A DNA stretch of 64,000 nt from a virus, in IMG/VR virus record IMGVR_UViG_3300003267_000132, positions 1-64,000 of that record. One strand, written 5' to 3'. The notes below the pieces were generated by a model. It had not been told where the DNA came from and ran no database searches. It saw nothing but the letters and a program-made list of their open reading frames with translations. Both the position numbers and the translations under genes were made by a program. Below, one piece after another: positions 43,468 through 49,919 of this stretch. The number at the start of each line of letters is the position of its first letter. The first letter of the stretch is position 1.

Positions 43468-44082
43468 GTGACCCCGAGGAAGGCGGGGGTCGCGCTCCCC
43501 GCGCTTCTTCTGGCGGCGACCGCGTTCTCGTCCCACCCGGTGCGACCCGAGGGCACCCTCATGGTGCACGCGTCTGCTCGGTTCGCGGAACCCGTCGTGG
43601 CACCGGCCACACCCACGACGGCTTCTTCAGCGAACCCACCCAGATCACGCGCAGTGACGACGCGGCAAGCGTCACCCAGGGTCGCCAGCAACCGAGCGTC
43701 ACGCTCCGTTATGCAACGGAGCATGGTCCATGGTCCATGCTCCATGCCCTGCACCCCGGTCGCCGCGGCGCTGTCTATGGTCGGCACGCCGTACCGGTGG
43801 GGTGGCTCGACACCGTCTGGCTTCGACTGCTCCGGTCTGACGATGTGGGCTTGGTCGAAGGCGGGTGTCGCGCTTCCCCATAACGCTGCGGCGCAATATC
43901 GGTCACGACCTCATGTAGCGGTCGCACAACTGCAGCCTGGCGACCTCGTCTTCTATGGTCGCGGTCCGGGTCACGTCGTCATGTACGTCGGGAACGGGAT
44001 GATGATCCACGCGCCAGGGCGGGGACGCCGCGTGCAGGTAGTACCGCTGCGACCGGGAGCGGTCGGCGCTATCCGGCCCTGA
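43468..44082 (+). CDS. Secreted NlpC/P60 peptidoglycan hydrolase (plus strand)
   Basis: 204 aa from a GTG. N-terminal signal peptide ([18 protein letters not shown]), a variable Ser/Thr/Pro linker, then an NlpC/P60 domain (about 97-200) with the catalytic Cys in [12 protein letters not shown] (C121), His in [10 protein letters not shown] (H169) and MIHAP (H181). It cleaves peptide bonds in peptidoglycan stems. The opposite orientation and signal peptide suggest independent expression and Sec export, distinct from the main endolysin. The weak Shine-Dalgarno AAGG lies about 10 bases before the GTG. Confidence 0.85.
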   Translation: MTPRKAGVALPALLLAATAFSSHPVRPEGTLMVHASARFAEPVVAPATPTTASSANPPRSRAVTTRQASPRVASNRASRSVMQRSMVHGPCSMPCTPVAAALSMVGTPYRWGGSTPSGFDCSGLTMWAWSKAGVALPHNAAAQYRSRPHVAVAQLQPGDLVFYGRGPGHVVMYVGNGMMIHAPGRGRRVQVVPLRPGAVGAIRP

Positions 44083-44278
44083 AGGCGCCCGGCCTGGTCG
44101 GCCAGTCCCACTTATCGGAAGGGCGTTGCCAGCGGCACCGCTCGCACGCCTCCCAGAACGCGCCAGGAAACTGCGGGTCGTCGGGACGCTGATACCACCG
44201 GAACCGGTGCCCGCCGCGCAGGCGACACCGCAGCATGCCGAGCCGGGTCCAGTTGGCGCGTGAGTGCACGACGATCAT
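44069..44278 (-). CDS. Small Cys/Trp-rich protein
   Basis: 69 aa. [19 protein letters not shown] and [15 protein letters not shown] suggest a compact zinc site with many aromatic residues. ATG overlaps the preceding stop. The end overlaps the convergent plus-strand hydrolase by 14 bases. Confidence 0.6.
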   Translation of the reverse strand: MIVVHSRANWTRLGMLRCRLRGGHRFRWYQRPDDPQFPGAFWEACERCRWQRPSDKWDWPTRPGAFRAG

Positions 44279-44556
44279 GGCGCGCACTCTGGCCCGATAG
44301 GACCGACCCATGCGGGCAGCGACGAGCCAGTAGCGACGGCGCGTGAGTGCGCGTCCCGCTCGCACGGCCAGCCCTCGCGTGGGCGGTCGGTCATGCACGA
44401 CGGTTCGGTCGAGCATCCGAACGAACAGGTGCCCTCGCCTCGGTAGTAGGCGCAGGTGCCGCGGTCCACGTACCAGCACTCGTCGTTCGGTTCGTGCATC
44501 GGGTAGCCGCACGACGGGCAGACGGCATCACTCAGCGATGTCACTGTTTTGCCCAA
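44275..44556 (-). CDS. Cys-rich small protein
   Basis: 93 aa (an internal GTG at 44544 is an alternative start). CPSCGYPMHEPNDECWYVDRG then CAYYRGEGTCSFGC and later Cys, enough for two zinc sites. Function unknown. Confidence 0.6.
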   Translation of the reverse strand: MGKTVTSLSDAVCPSCGYPMHEPNDECWYVDRGTCAYYRGEGTCSFGCSTEPSCMTDRPREGWPCERDAHSRAVATGSSLPAWVGPIGPECAP

Positions 44557-44785
44557 CCAGAAACTTGCCGTGGACGTGGCAAAAGCTCATGCCATCCACG
44601 CCGCAGGCGCACTCGGGTGTTTCCACGATGCGGGCTTTCGCTTCTGCGATGGCCTCTTGTAGTGCATACCGCTCACGGACCACTTGACTGATAGCTCGTT
44701 GTCGCCACTGGTCGGGCGTGCAGCGGTCCTCAGCGGCATACTGCTCGACCAGTTCGTCAAGGTGCTCCAGAATCCAACTCATCAC
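44528..44785 (-). CDS. Helical small protein with CxC-type site
   Basis: 85 aa. Helical start (WILEHLDELVEQYAAED), then TPECACGVDGMSFCHVHGK, which could bind zinc with Cys and His. No known family. Neighbours are similar small accessory proteins. Confidence 0.55.
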   Translation of the reverse strand: MMSWILEHLDELVEQYAAEDRCTPDQWRQRAISQVVRERYALQEAIAEAKARIVETPECACGVDGMSFCHVHGKFLVGQNSDIAE

Positions 44786-44788
44786 ACC

Positions 44789-44953
44789 TCAATCCCTCTT
44801 CGGTTCCCATGATGTTCCACATGACGGGCAGATGTGCGGGAGTTCGCACGGTTTCACAAGGTCAGCCCGTATGTACTCAACGGCCACATCGGGACGCCAC
44901 GTTCTCGCCGTCACATCACCAGGAACGGTCGCATGAGTCGCCTCAGTCCGCAT
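44789..44953 (-). CDS. Zinc-ribbon microprotein
   Basis: 54 aa from MRTEATHATV. Ends PHICPSCGTSWEPKRD, one CxxC with an upstream Cys (KPCELP). The ATG lies inside the end of the preceding gene. Unknown role. Confidence 0.55.
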   Translation of the reverse strand: MRTEATHATVPGDVTARTWRPDVAVEYIRADLVKPCELPHICPSCGTSWEPKRD

Positions 44954-45347
44954 GGTCAGCCTCTTGCCCAGGCCAAACCCAGTAGCCAATGCCGTCCCTT
45001 ACTTCAAGCACCTTGCCTGGCTCATATCTCGTTGGGTCGTTGGTCTCCTCGGGCGCGGCTGTGGGCACTCGACCGTGAAGGCGGGCGTGCTCAAGCACGG
45101 CCTCGAACGCCGTGAACAGGTCGTCCTCGTCAACGCCCTCGAACCGCCACGGTTCCTTGCCGTCACCCTGGATGGACCACCCGAGCGGTTCTTTTGAGTC
45201 CTCGCCGTATTCGACGGCAAGCGCGAACCCACGAGGGTGAAAGACGACTCGGTTGATGAGCCAGAGGACGCCCGTGTCGTGCAGTCGGTGAAAGCCGAAG
45301 GCGACACGCTCGCCCTGGGGTTCGACTTCGGTCACTGGCCTACTCAT
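44943..45347 (-). CDS. Hypothetical protein
   Basis: 134 aa. Mixed beta/alpha with VLWLINRVVFHPRGFALAVEYG and VDEDDLFTAFEAVLEHARLHG. No motif known to me. Overlaps the zinc microprotein; the ATG lies two bases from the frameshifted gene's stop. Confidence 0.55.
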   Translation of the reverse strand: MSRPVTEVEPQGERVAFGFHRLHDTGVLWLINRVVFHPRGFALAVEYGEDSKEPLGWSIQGDGKEPWRFEGVDEDDLFTAFEAVLEHARLHGRVPTAAPEETNDPTRYEPGKVLEVRDGIGYWVWPGQEADHAD

Positions 45348-45583
45348 CGACCCGCTCCTCAGTCCCTTCTTGCCCTAGCGCAGCTTCGATGCGCGCCACG
45401 ATGTCGATGTAGCCCTGGTCGCCCTGGATGATGTCGGCCGCTTCCCGCAGTAGGGACTCGGCTTTCTGGGCACGGCGATGGATTCGGCTCTTGGGCGTCG
45501 CGCAGCGCGTCGCGCTCTGCTTCCAGCTCCGCGATGCGCCGCGCCTGCGACTTGATCCGGTCCGCCGCGGTCTCTGTCGTCAT
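45340..45583 (-). CDS. Small helical protein, interrupted by a frameshift
   Basis: The start is coupled to the upstream gene (ATGA). The N-terminus reads TAADRIKSQARRIAELEAERDALRDA in one frame. The sequence then continues coherently in the +1 frame as SRIHRRAQKAESLLREAADI, ending VARIEAALGQEGTEERVDE just before the next ATG. The switch is near a GCCCAAG run at about 45490. A one-base insertion in the CCC, a real pseudogene or a programmed +1 shift would explain it. Confidence 0.55.
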
Positions 45584-45870
45584 CCGACCTCGCCGCCGTC
45601 GAAGATATGCCACACGAACGGTCCGTCTTGCACCGATCCGACGTAGCGCGCTTCGTTCATGGGGGGAGCAGGGTTACCAGTACCGACGACAGCGATCCGA
45701 CGAGAGCATGTTGGTTCTTCCCGGTCAACCCAAGCCCACAGCTGGATCCACCGCAGCCGCCCTTCGTTCGGGTGTTGGATACCGACGTGGAGCAGAGCCG
45801 CCCCGCTCGGCATCATCACCTCTTGGACGTCGGTCACGGCGAGGTCGTACTTCCAGACGGTGCTAGGCAT
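45580..45870 (-). CDS. Hypothetical protein (DUF7352-like)
   Basis: 96 aa, mostly beta. Starts MPSTVWKYDLAVTDVQEVMMP and contains ALLHVGIQHPNEGRLRWIQLWAWVD; this pattern resembles small conserved actinophage proteins that I associate with DUF7352. Function unknown. Confidence 0.6.
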   Translation of the reverse strand: MPSTVWKYDLAVTDVQEVMMPSGAALLHVGIQHPNEGRLRWIQLWAWVDREEPTCSRRIAVVGTGNPAPPMNEARYVGSVQDGPFVWHIFDGGEVG

Positions 45871-46195
45871 CCGGTGTCAGTTCTTGTTCGTCGTCGAAGT
45901 CGCGCGCCAGGTGGTCGGTCAGCACATCGACCACCTTCTGCGCGTCCGTCAGCATGACAGCAGCCGATGTACTCGCCCTGCGTGCATGTTGCAAGGGCAT
46001 GGGTTTGGGTCGCCGCTGGCGAACGTTCGCGTCGTCGCTGATCCGCCAGCGTGACGAGATACCGGTCGGGTTCTGGCTGTTCACGAACGCTTCGACTTCT
46101 TCCACCGGCGTGTCGGCAGGTGCGCACACCGAGCAGTAGACAAGCCCGCTCCGGTAGATGCCGATGGCGTCTTCATCCCATGGCAGGTCGCTCAC
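45863..46195 (-). CDS. Hypothetical protein with CxxC
   Basis: 110 aa. IYRSGLVYCSVCAPADTPVEEVEAFVN resembles other actinophage proteins that carry a single CxxC and a bulky loop. The middle (SSRWRISDDANVRQRRPKP) is basic; the C-terminus is helical. Confidence 0.55.
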   Translation of the reverse strand: MSDLPWDEDAIGIYRSGLVYCSVCAPADTPVEEVEAFVNSQNPTGISSRWRISDDANVRQRRPKPMPLQHARRASTSAAVMLTDAQKVVDVLTDHLARDFDDEQELTPDA

Positions 46196-46368
46196 GATCC
46201 CGTCTCGATCGAGAGCGCGCTTATGGCCAGTTCCATTGTGAGCAGGTCGCGGTCCCGCTCCGTCGTCCGCCAGTCGATGGCGAGAATCTCCGATGCTTCG
46301 GCGCGACCGATCACACCGTCGTCGTCTTCGAAGTAGATCTGCACCCGTTTCACATTCCGCAAGTTCAC
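46192..46368 (-). CDS. Small hypothetical protein
   Basis: 58 aa from a GTG. VQIYFEDDDGVIGRAEASEI followed by a helix DRDLLTMELAISAL. It follows a conserved upstream element at 46379-46392. Confidence 0.55.
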   Translation of the reverse strand: MNLRNVKRVQIYFEDDDGVIGRAEASEILAIDWRTTERDRDLLTMELAISALSIETGS

Positions 46369-46378
46369 GCCCGCCAGT

Positions 46379-46392
46379 CTAAGGGCGCTTAG
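46379..46392 (-). promoter_or_regulatory. Recurrent CTAAG...CTTAG element, copy 1
   Basis: The plus strand reads ctaagggcgcttag, an inverted repeat CTAAG-N4-CTTAG eleven bases before the GTG of the gene at 46368. One of seven similar sequences in front of minus-strand genes from 46 to 62.5 kb. Confidence 0.5.
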
Positions 46393-46443
46393 GAATGGCG
46401 GCAATGACGTTGCGACTCGCTCGCCAGCGGGTAGATCAGCGGC

Positions 46444-46545
46444 ATGATTGCAGGAGCTATCGGCACGCTGTTCTGGATCATTGTCATCGGCTTGATCTTG
46501 CTCGGCGTCCTCATTGGGGGGACGCTGTTCCGGGGGCGCGGCTAG
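46444..46545 (+). CDS. Single-transmembrane microprotein (plus strand)
   Basis: 33 aa: a short start, one hydrophobic helix (FWIIVIGLILLGVLIGG) and a basic end. Its stop shares the palindromic CTAG with the stop of a converging membrane microprotein. No obvious ribosome site precedes the ATG, so translation is uncertain. Confidence 0.4.
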   Translation: MIAGAIGTLFWIIVIGLILLGVLIGGTLFRGRG

Positions 46546-46613
46546 AAGACGTGCAGCGCCTTGAGAATCAAGACGGCCAGGATGATGCCTGCGGCGATGA
46601 TGATCACGCTCAT
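46542..46613 (-). CDS. Single-transmembrane microprotein
   Basis: 23 aa, almost only a transmembrane helix (VIIIAAGIILAVLILKAL). The ATG overlaps the stop of the winged-helix regulator (ATGA), which supports coupled translation. Converges with the plus-strand microprotein at a shared CTAG. Confidence 0.5.
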   Translation of the reverse strand: MSVIIIAAGIILAVLILKALHVF

Positions 46614-46876
46614 GGCCACATTGTGCCCTGGATGTCGGTGACGAACCCGACCTTCGGGTGGATGGTGCCGTGCTTGCCGTCCTCATAGTCAAGCAAGCCG
46701 TGGTCGCGGAGTCGCCGGGTGTGCAGCCACACCGTCGAAGTCGACAGGCCCAGCCGCCGCGCGATCTCGGTCATGTTCCACTCGCCATCGAGAATGGCCA
46801 GCATGATCCGGGTCGCGGAGTCACCGAGTGGACGCGTACGCCGCGTGCTGGCGGCCCGACGAAAGACCCTGGTCAT
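46610..46876 (-). CDS. Winged-helix transcriptional regulator
   Basis: 88 aa. An Arg-rich N-terminus, then a typical winged HTH: LGDSATRIMLAILDGE, MTEIARRLGLSTSTVWLHTRRL as the recognition helix region, and LLDYEDGKHGTI as the wing. ArsR/MarR-like DNA binding. No effector domain. Could regulate nearby early genes. Confidence 0.8.
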   Translation of the reverse strand: MTRVFRRAASTRRTRPLGDSATRIMLAILDGEWNMTEIARRLGLSTSTVWLHTRRLRDHGLLDYEDGKHGTIHPKVGFVTDIQGTMWP

Positions 46877-47448
46877 CCGGGCACCGGGACCGGGATCAGC
46901 CGCCGTACCTGCAACCGCGCCGCGACACGTTCCCGAATCGTCTTGCCAGACCCACCCTTAAACATCGTCGAGCAATACAGCGCCGACAGGTAGAGCGGCC
47001 AGTGCAGTAGACCCCAGGTGTTGTCCAGGTACGCCCGCGTCAGCGCGGTGCCAAACGCATACGACACGACGACGATGACACCCAGGAGCTTGCGGAAGCG
47101 GATGATCGGCGAGAGCAGGTTGACGTCCCTGAGCGACAGCGCGTTGTCGCCGTTGTCGAGCCGATCCTGCAACGCTTCCAGCTTGCGGGTCCGCCGCCAG
47201 TCGGTCGGGAGAATCCAGGCGAACCACCACGCGTCGACGAACACCATGAGCAGACTTCCGTCGACGTGCATCGTGTACAACTCGCTCGCCGCGAAGATCA
47301 CGCCGAAGCACAACAGCAGGCATCGCGCCAGCGTCTGCGTCGACCACCCCGTTTTCAGACACACCCAGTGGACTGGCGGCATCACGACTCGCTCCGCGAT
47401 CATCTGATCGACGCGGCCACGCGACAAGACCCAGATGCCGTCGTTCAT
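46873..47448 (-). CDS. Multi-pass membrane protein
   Basis: 191 aa with about four hydrophobic segments: LARCLLLCFGVIFAASEL, LLMVFVDAWWFAWILP, KLLGVIVVVSYAFGTAL and LHWPLYLSALYC. Basic C-terminus. Coupled to the regulator and to a two-TM protein. No enzyme motif. A role at the membrane such as exclusion is possible but unproven. Confidence 0.6.
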   Translation of the reverse strand: MNDGIWVLSRGRVDQMIAERVVMPPVHWVCLKTGWSTQTLARCLLLCFGVIFAASELYTMHVDGSLLMVFVDAWWFAWILPTDWRRTRKLEALQDRLDNGDNALSLRDVNLLSPIIRFRKLLGVIVVVSYAFGTALTRAYLDNTWGLLHWPLYLSALYCSTMFKGGSGKTIRERVAARLQVRRLIPVPVPG

Positions 47449-47609
47449 CGCCAGCCCGCCAAGATGCCAGCGACGACAAGGCCATTGACCAGGACGATGA
47501 ACGTCGCGGCCTGGGGCGTGATCGGTTCGCGCGGCTTGTCGACGATGGCCACGTTCACCAGAGCCGACGACGCGAACAGCGCGACGAGCACCCAGTCGAA
47601 CCAGGTCAT
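47445..47609 (-). CDS. Two-transmembrane small protein
   Basis: 54 aa. WVLVALFASSALVNVAIV and FIVLVNGLVVAGILAGW, with a short charged loop DKPREPI. Overlaps start and stop of both neighbours by 4 bases. Typical of small phage membrane proteins; function unknown. Confidence 0.55.
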   Translation of the reverse strand: MTWFDWVLVALFASSALVNVAIVDKPREPITPQAATFIVLVNGLVVAGILAGWR

Positions 47610-47917
47610 CGGATCACCACGTGGTCACCCTCGTGCATCGTGCTCCATTCTGACCGCTGGAGGTAGACGGGGTGGCGCTTCTTGTCCTTGTCCCCCAGGA
47701 CGACCACCCAGTACTCGGTGTCGACGTGCTCGGTCCAGGAATACGGCACCCACACGATGCAGCCGTACTTCCCCCACGCCGCGCACAACATCGTCTGCCG
47801 GAACTCTTCGTGCTCGGGGTTGGTGCCCTTCCCCATCACGACACCCGGACCCTTCCAGTGCCCGCAGCCGCTCAGCAGGGCGACGGCCAGGACCAGCAAC
47901 GCCAGCCGTCGCTTCAT
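47606..47917 (-). CDS. Lipoprotein
   Basis: 103 aa from MKRRLALLVLAVALLSGC, a signal peptide ending in the lipobox LLSGC, so the Cys should be lipidated. The mature part has Trp/Tyr-rich strands (VWVPYSWTEHVDTEYWVVVL). Located on the outer face of the host membrane. Superinfection exclusion is a common role of phage lipoproteins, offered here only as inference. Confidence 0.75.
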   Translation of the reverse strand: MKRRLALLVLAVALLSGCGHWKGPGVVMGKGTNPEHEEFRQTMLCAAWGKYGCIVWVPYSWTEHVDTEYWVVVLGDKDKKRHPVYLQRSEWSTMHEGDHVVIR

Positions 47918-48369
47918 CGTCCGTCGCTCCACTCGCCTTCGCCCCAGTAGCGCGGCTCGACGTCGAGCGCCCCGTCTGGACCGCGCAGGTCGTTGTCTTC
48001 GGTCGGGATGCGCTGCAGTCCGACCTTCCGCAGGTCATCGTCGGACAAAGACTCGATCGACACTCCCGCGCTTGCCTGCTGCACGACGACCGGCATCTTG
48101 ATCTCATCTGCGAGATGTTCCGCCAGCCGCCTGACGCCCTCTCGGTCATTGAGATTGTCGAAGACGATCAGCATCAGGCGGGCCTCGTCCAGGTCGACCA
48201 ATCGCCCCTCGACGAATCGCCCGTCTTCTCCCGGCGCGACGGTCCCGATGGCATAGACCGGAACCCGCCCCGGATGCTCGTCGTCATTGATCGTCGCGTC
48301 GTTGTCGCGCAGCGAGAAGCGGGGGTCCCAGTTCTTGACGTAGCCGACTTTGACCAGCGGGAGGCTCAT
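47914..48369 (-). CDS. Hypothetical protein
   Basis: 151 aa from an ATG overlapping the previous stop. N-terminal half beta (VPVYAIGTVAPGEDGRFVEGRLVD), then DEARLMLIVFDNLNDREGVRRLAEH, suggesting an alpha/beta fold. An acidic C-terminus. No known family. Confidence 0.5.
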   Translation of the reverse strand: MSLPLVKVGYVKNWDPRFSLRDNDATINDDEHPGRVPVYAIGTVAPGEDGRFVEGRLVDLDEARLMLIVFDNLNDREGVRRLAEHLADEIKMPVVVQQASAGVSIESLSDDDLRKVGLQRIPTEDNDLRGPDGALDVEPRYWGEGEWSDGR

Positions 48370-48602
48370 CGGCTTCCCTTCGGTAGCGCCACCGGCTTGT
48401 CGTCGTCGTAGAGCACGCGGCTGAACATGACCTCGTCGACCCAGTGCGCAGGCTTGGGGTGCCGGTTGGTGATCGTCTGCTTGGTCAGGTCGCGGTCGAG
48501 CTTCTTGGCCACGCGCAGCAACGCCTTCTGCTCGGCGTCGGTGCGGCTCTCGGTCAGGCACGCCAGACCCAGGACCACTTCCGGGTCGTCGCGGTTGGTC
48601 AC
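48366..48602 (-). CDS. Small helical hypothetical protein
   Basis: 78 aa from a GTG. Helical with CLTESRTDAEQKALLRVAKKLDRD and a C-terminal FSRVLYDDD. Coupled to both neighbours. Unknown. Confidence 0.5.
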   Translation of the reverse strand: MTNRDDPEVVLGLACLTESRTDAEQKALLRVAKKLDRDLTKQTITNRHPKPAHWVDEVMFSRVLYDDDKPVALPKGSR

Positions 48603-49021
48603 TCGTCGTCTTCCTTCCCTCGGTCGAACTGGGTACGGACGCTCCGCAAGAGCTTGACTGCGGCGAGCACGACCTCGCCGGGCACTGGTGCGTCGGAGTT
48701 CAGGTCCAGCTTCTCGATCAACGTGCGCAGGTCGTCGACCTCGCGCCATCCGACGTGGACCGCGTGGCAGTCCTGCCCGATGGGGTAGACCGGCTCACCG
48801 CAGGTGATGTGGACGTCGCACACCATGTAGGTCTGGACGTCGAGCACGCCACCCTGACTGCGGTCCCGCTTGCCGACCCTGATCCACCCGACCGTTACCC
48901 GGTCGCAGAAGTCGCATGAGAAGCCATTGCCCCCGACGCGCATCCAGCGCGACTCGTCGTAGCGTCGGAATTGGTCGCGGTGCATCATGTCGCGGAGCCG
49001 CCAGCGGACCTCGTCGTTCAT
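48599..49021 (-). CDS. Cys-containing hypothetical protein
   Basis: 140 aa from MNDEVRWRLRDMMHRDQ. Zinc-type CDFCDRVTVGWIRVG with later VCDVHITC, then helices rich in Leu/Asp. Possibly nucleic-acid related because of the finger; no family recognised. Confidence 0.55.
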   Translation of the reverse strand: MNDEVRWRLRDMMHRDQFRRYDESRWMRVGGNGFSCDFCDRVTVGWIRVGKRDRSQGGVLDVQTYMVCDVHITCGEPVYPIGQDCHAVHVGWREVDDLRTLIEKLDLNSDAPVPGEVVLAAVKLLRSVRTQFDRGKEDDE

Positions 49022-49359
49022 CTGGCGTCCTCGACCAGGCGGTACTGCCAACTGGTCCCGCCGCCAGGATGCGGGCGCTTCTCGATGACGATCGGGAACC
49101 GCGCTTCGGCTTCGCGCAGACGGCGCAGCCCTTCGGACCCACCGACCTCAGGGGTGGTGAGTTCGGTCCCGTCGACCCACACGTTGGGGCGTGCCCGCAG
49201 GTAGCGCAGCACTCGGCGGACCTTGGTGTCTCGGGTCGGTTCGAACAGGCGGGCCGCGGTGTGTGCTGTCGACGGGTCGCTGGCGCGGACGATGGGAGGC
49301 CGGTCGCCATGCCACGGCTGAAGCGGGCGCGGCGCGTTCGGGTCGTCGAAGAGCGTCAT
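49018..49359 (-). CDS. Winged-helix-like protein of actinophage type
   Basis: 113 aa. SDPSTAHTAARLFEPTRDTK and VRRVLRYLRARPNVWVDGTEL, then GGSEGLRRLREAEARF, which fits a small winged helix, common in actinophage accessory regions. A promoter-like element precedes it. Confidence 0.6.
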   Translation of the reverse strand: MTLFDDPNAPRPLQPWHGDRPPIVRASDPSTAHTAARLFEPTRDTKVRRVLRYLRARPNVWVDGTELTTPEVGGSEGLRRLREAEARFPIVIEKRPHPGGGTSWQYRLVEDAR

Positions 49360-49367
49360 CGGGGCGC

Positions 49368-49395
49368 AGCATAATGCGGCTTAGCGCCCGGATAA
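49368..49395 (-). promoter_or_regulatory. Promoter-like site with recurrent element, copy 2
   Basis: On the minus strand, TTATCC is followed after 16 bases by TATGCT, just upstream of the gene at 49359. It contains ataatgcggcttag (plus strand, 49371-49384), part of the recurring motif family. Confidence 0.45.
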
Positions 49396-49401
49396 GGGAT
49401 A

Positions 49402-49803
49402 TTAGGTTGTCTGGACCAGCCAGACTTCGGGACCCAGCCGACGGAAACCTTCCGCGAGCACGACCGGCTCGTCGGCGCGCGCCCACTCACCCTTCGGGTT
49501 GATGATGACCCGGCTGCACCCCGACCGCACGACGGCACGCAGCGTGTCCGGTCGAAGCTGACCCAGGGGTGCACCGACGCGGCGCAGCCGACCGATCAGC
49601 TTGACGATGCTCATGTCCTCGTGGGTGAACAGCCGGGCACTGCCCGATCCGCGGCTTTCCGCCATGGACGGCGCGACGAGTCCGATGCGGACCCAGTAGT
49701 CGAGCATTCGGTAGGACACCCCGGCCATCAGCGCGACTTCGTCGGTGCGGTATCCGGCGGGGACGGGGAGTGCCAGTCTCAGTTCTTCGGCGGCTACAGC
49801 CAT
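49402..49803 (-). CDS. MerR-type DNA-binding regulator
   Basis: 133 aa, AGAGAGG Shine-Dalgarno. The N-terminal HTH reads YRTDEVALMAGVSYRMLDYWVRIGLV, the wing RGSGSARLFTHED, then MSIVKLIGRLRRVGAPLGQLRP, the MerR pattern. The C-terminal half has no ligand motif I recognise. It could act as an activator of nearby genes or as an excision factor. Confidence 0.75.
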   Translation of the reverse strand: MAVAAEELRLALPVPAGYRTDEVALMAGVSYRMLDYWVRIGLVAPSMAESRGSGSARLFTHEDMSIVKLIGRLRRVGAPLGQLRPDTLRAVVRSGCSRVIINPKGEWARADEPVVLAEGFRRLGPEVWLVQTT

Positions 49804-49862
49804 GACGTCGCCTCTCTCTGAAAACTGCCGACCGTTGCCATCCCGGTAGTTTACGAGGATTA

Positions 49863-49895
49863 GCCCTGGTCAAGCGGCATTTACCCCACCAGGGC
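49863..49895. promoter_or_regulatory. 8-bp inverted repeat between terminase and MerR gene
   Basis: GCCCTGGT and ACCAGGGC are perfect inverted arms separated by 17 bases, in the 116-base gap after the large terminase. The left part overlaps a TTGACC hexamer on the minus strand that could be a -35 box for the MerR gene. It may be an operator of this regulator. A terminator is less likely because the loop is long and no U run follows. Confidence 0.45.
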
Positions 49896-49919
49896 ATGAA
49901 ATGAATCTGAATTCTGTGA

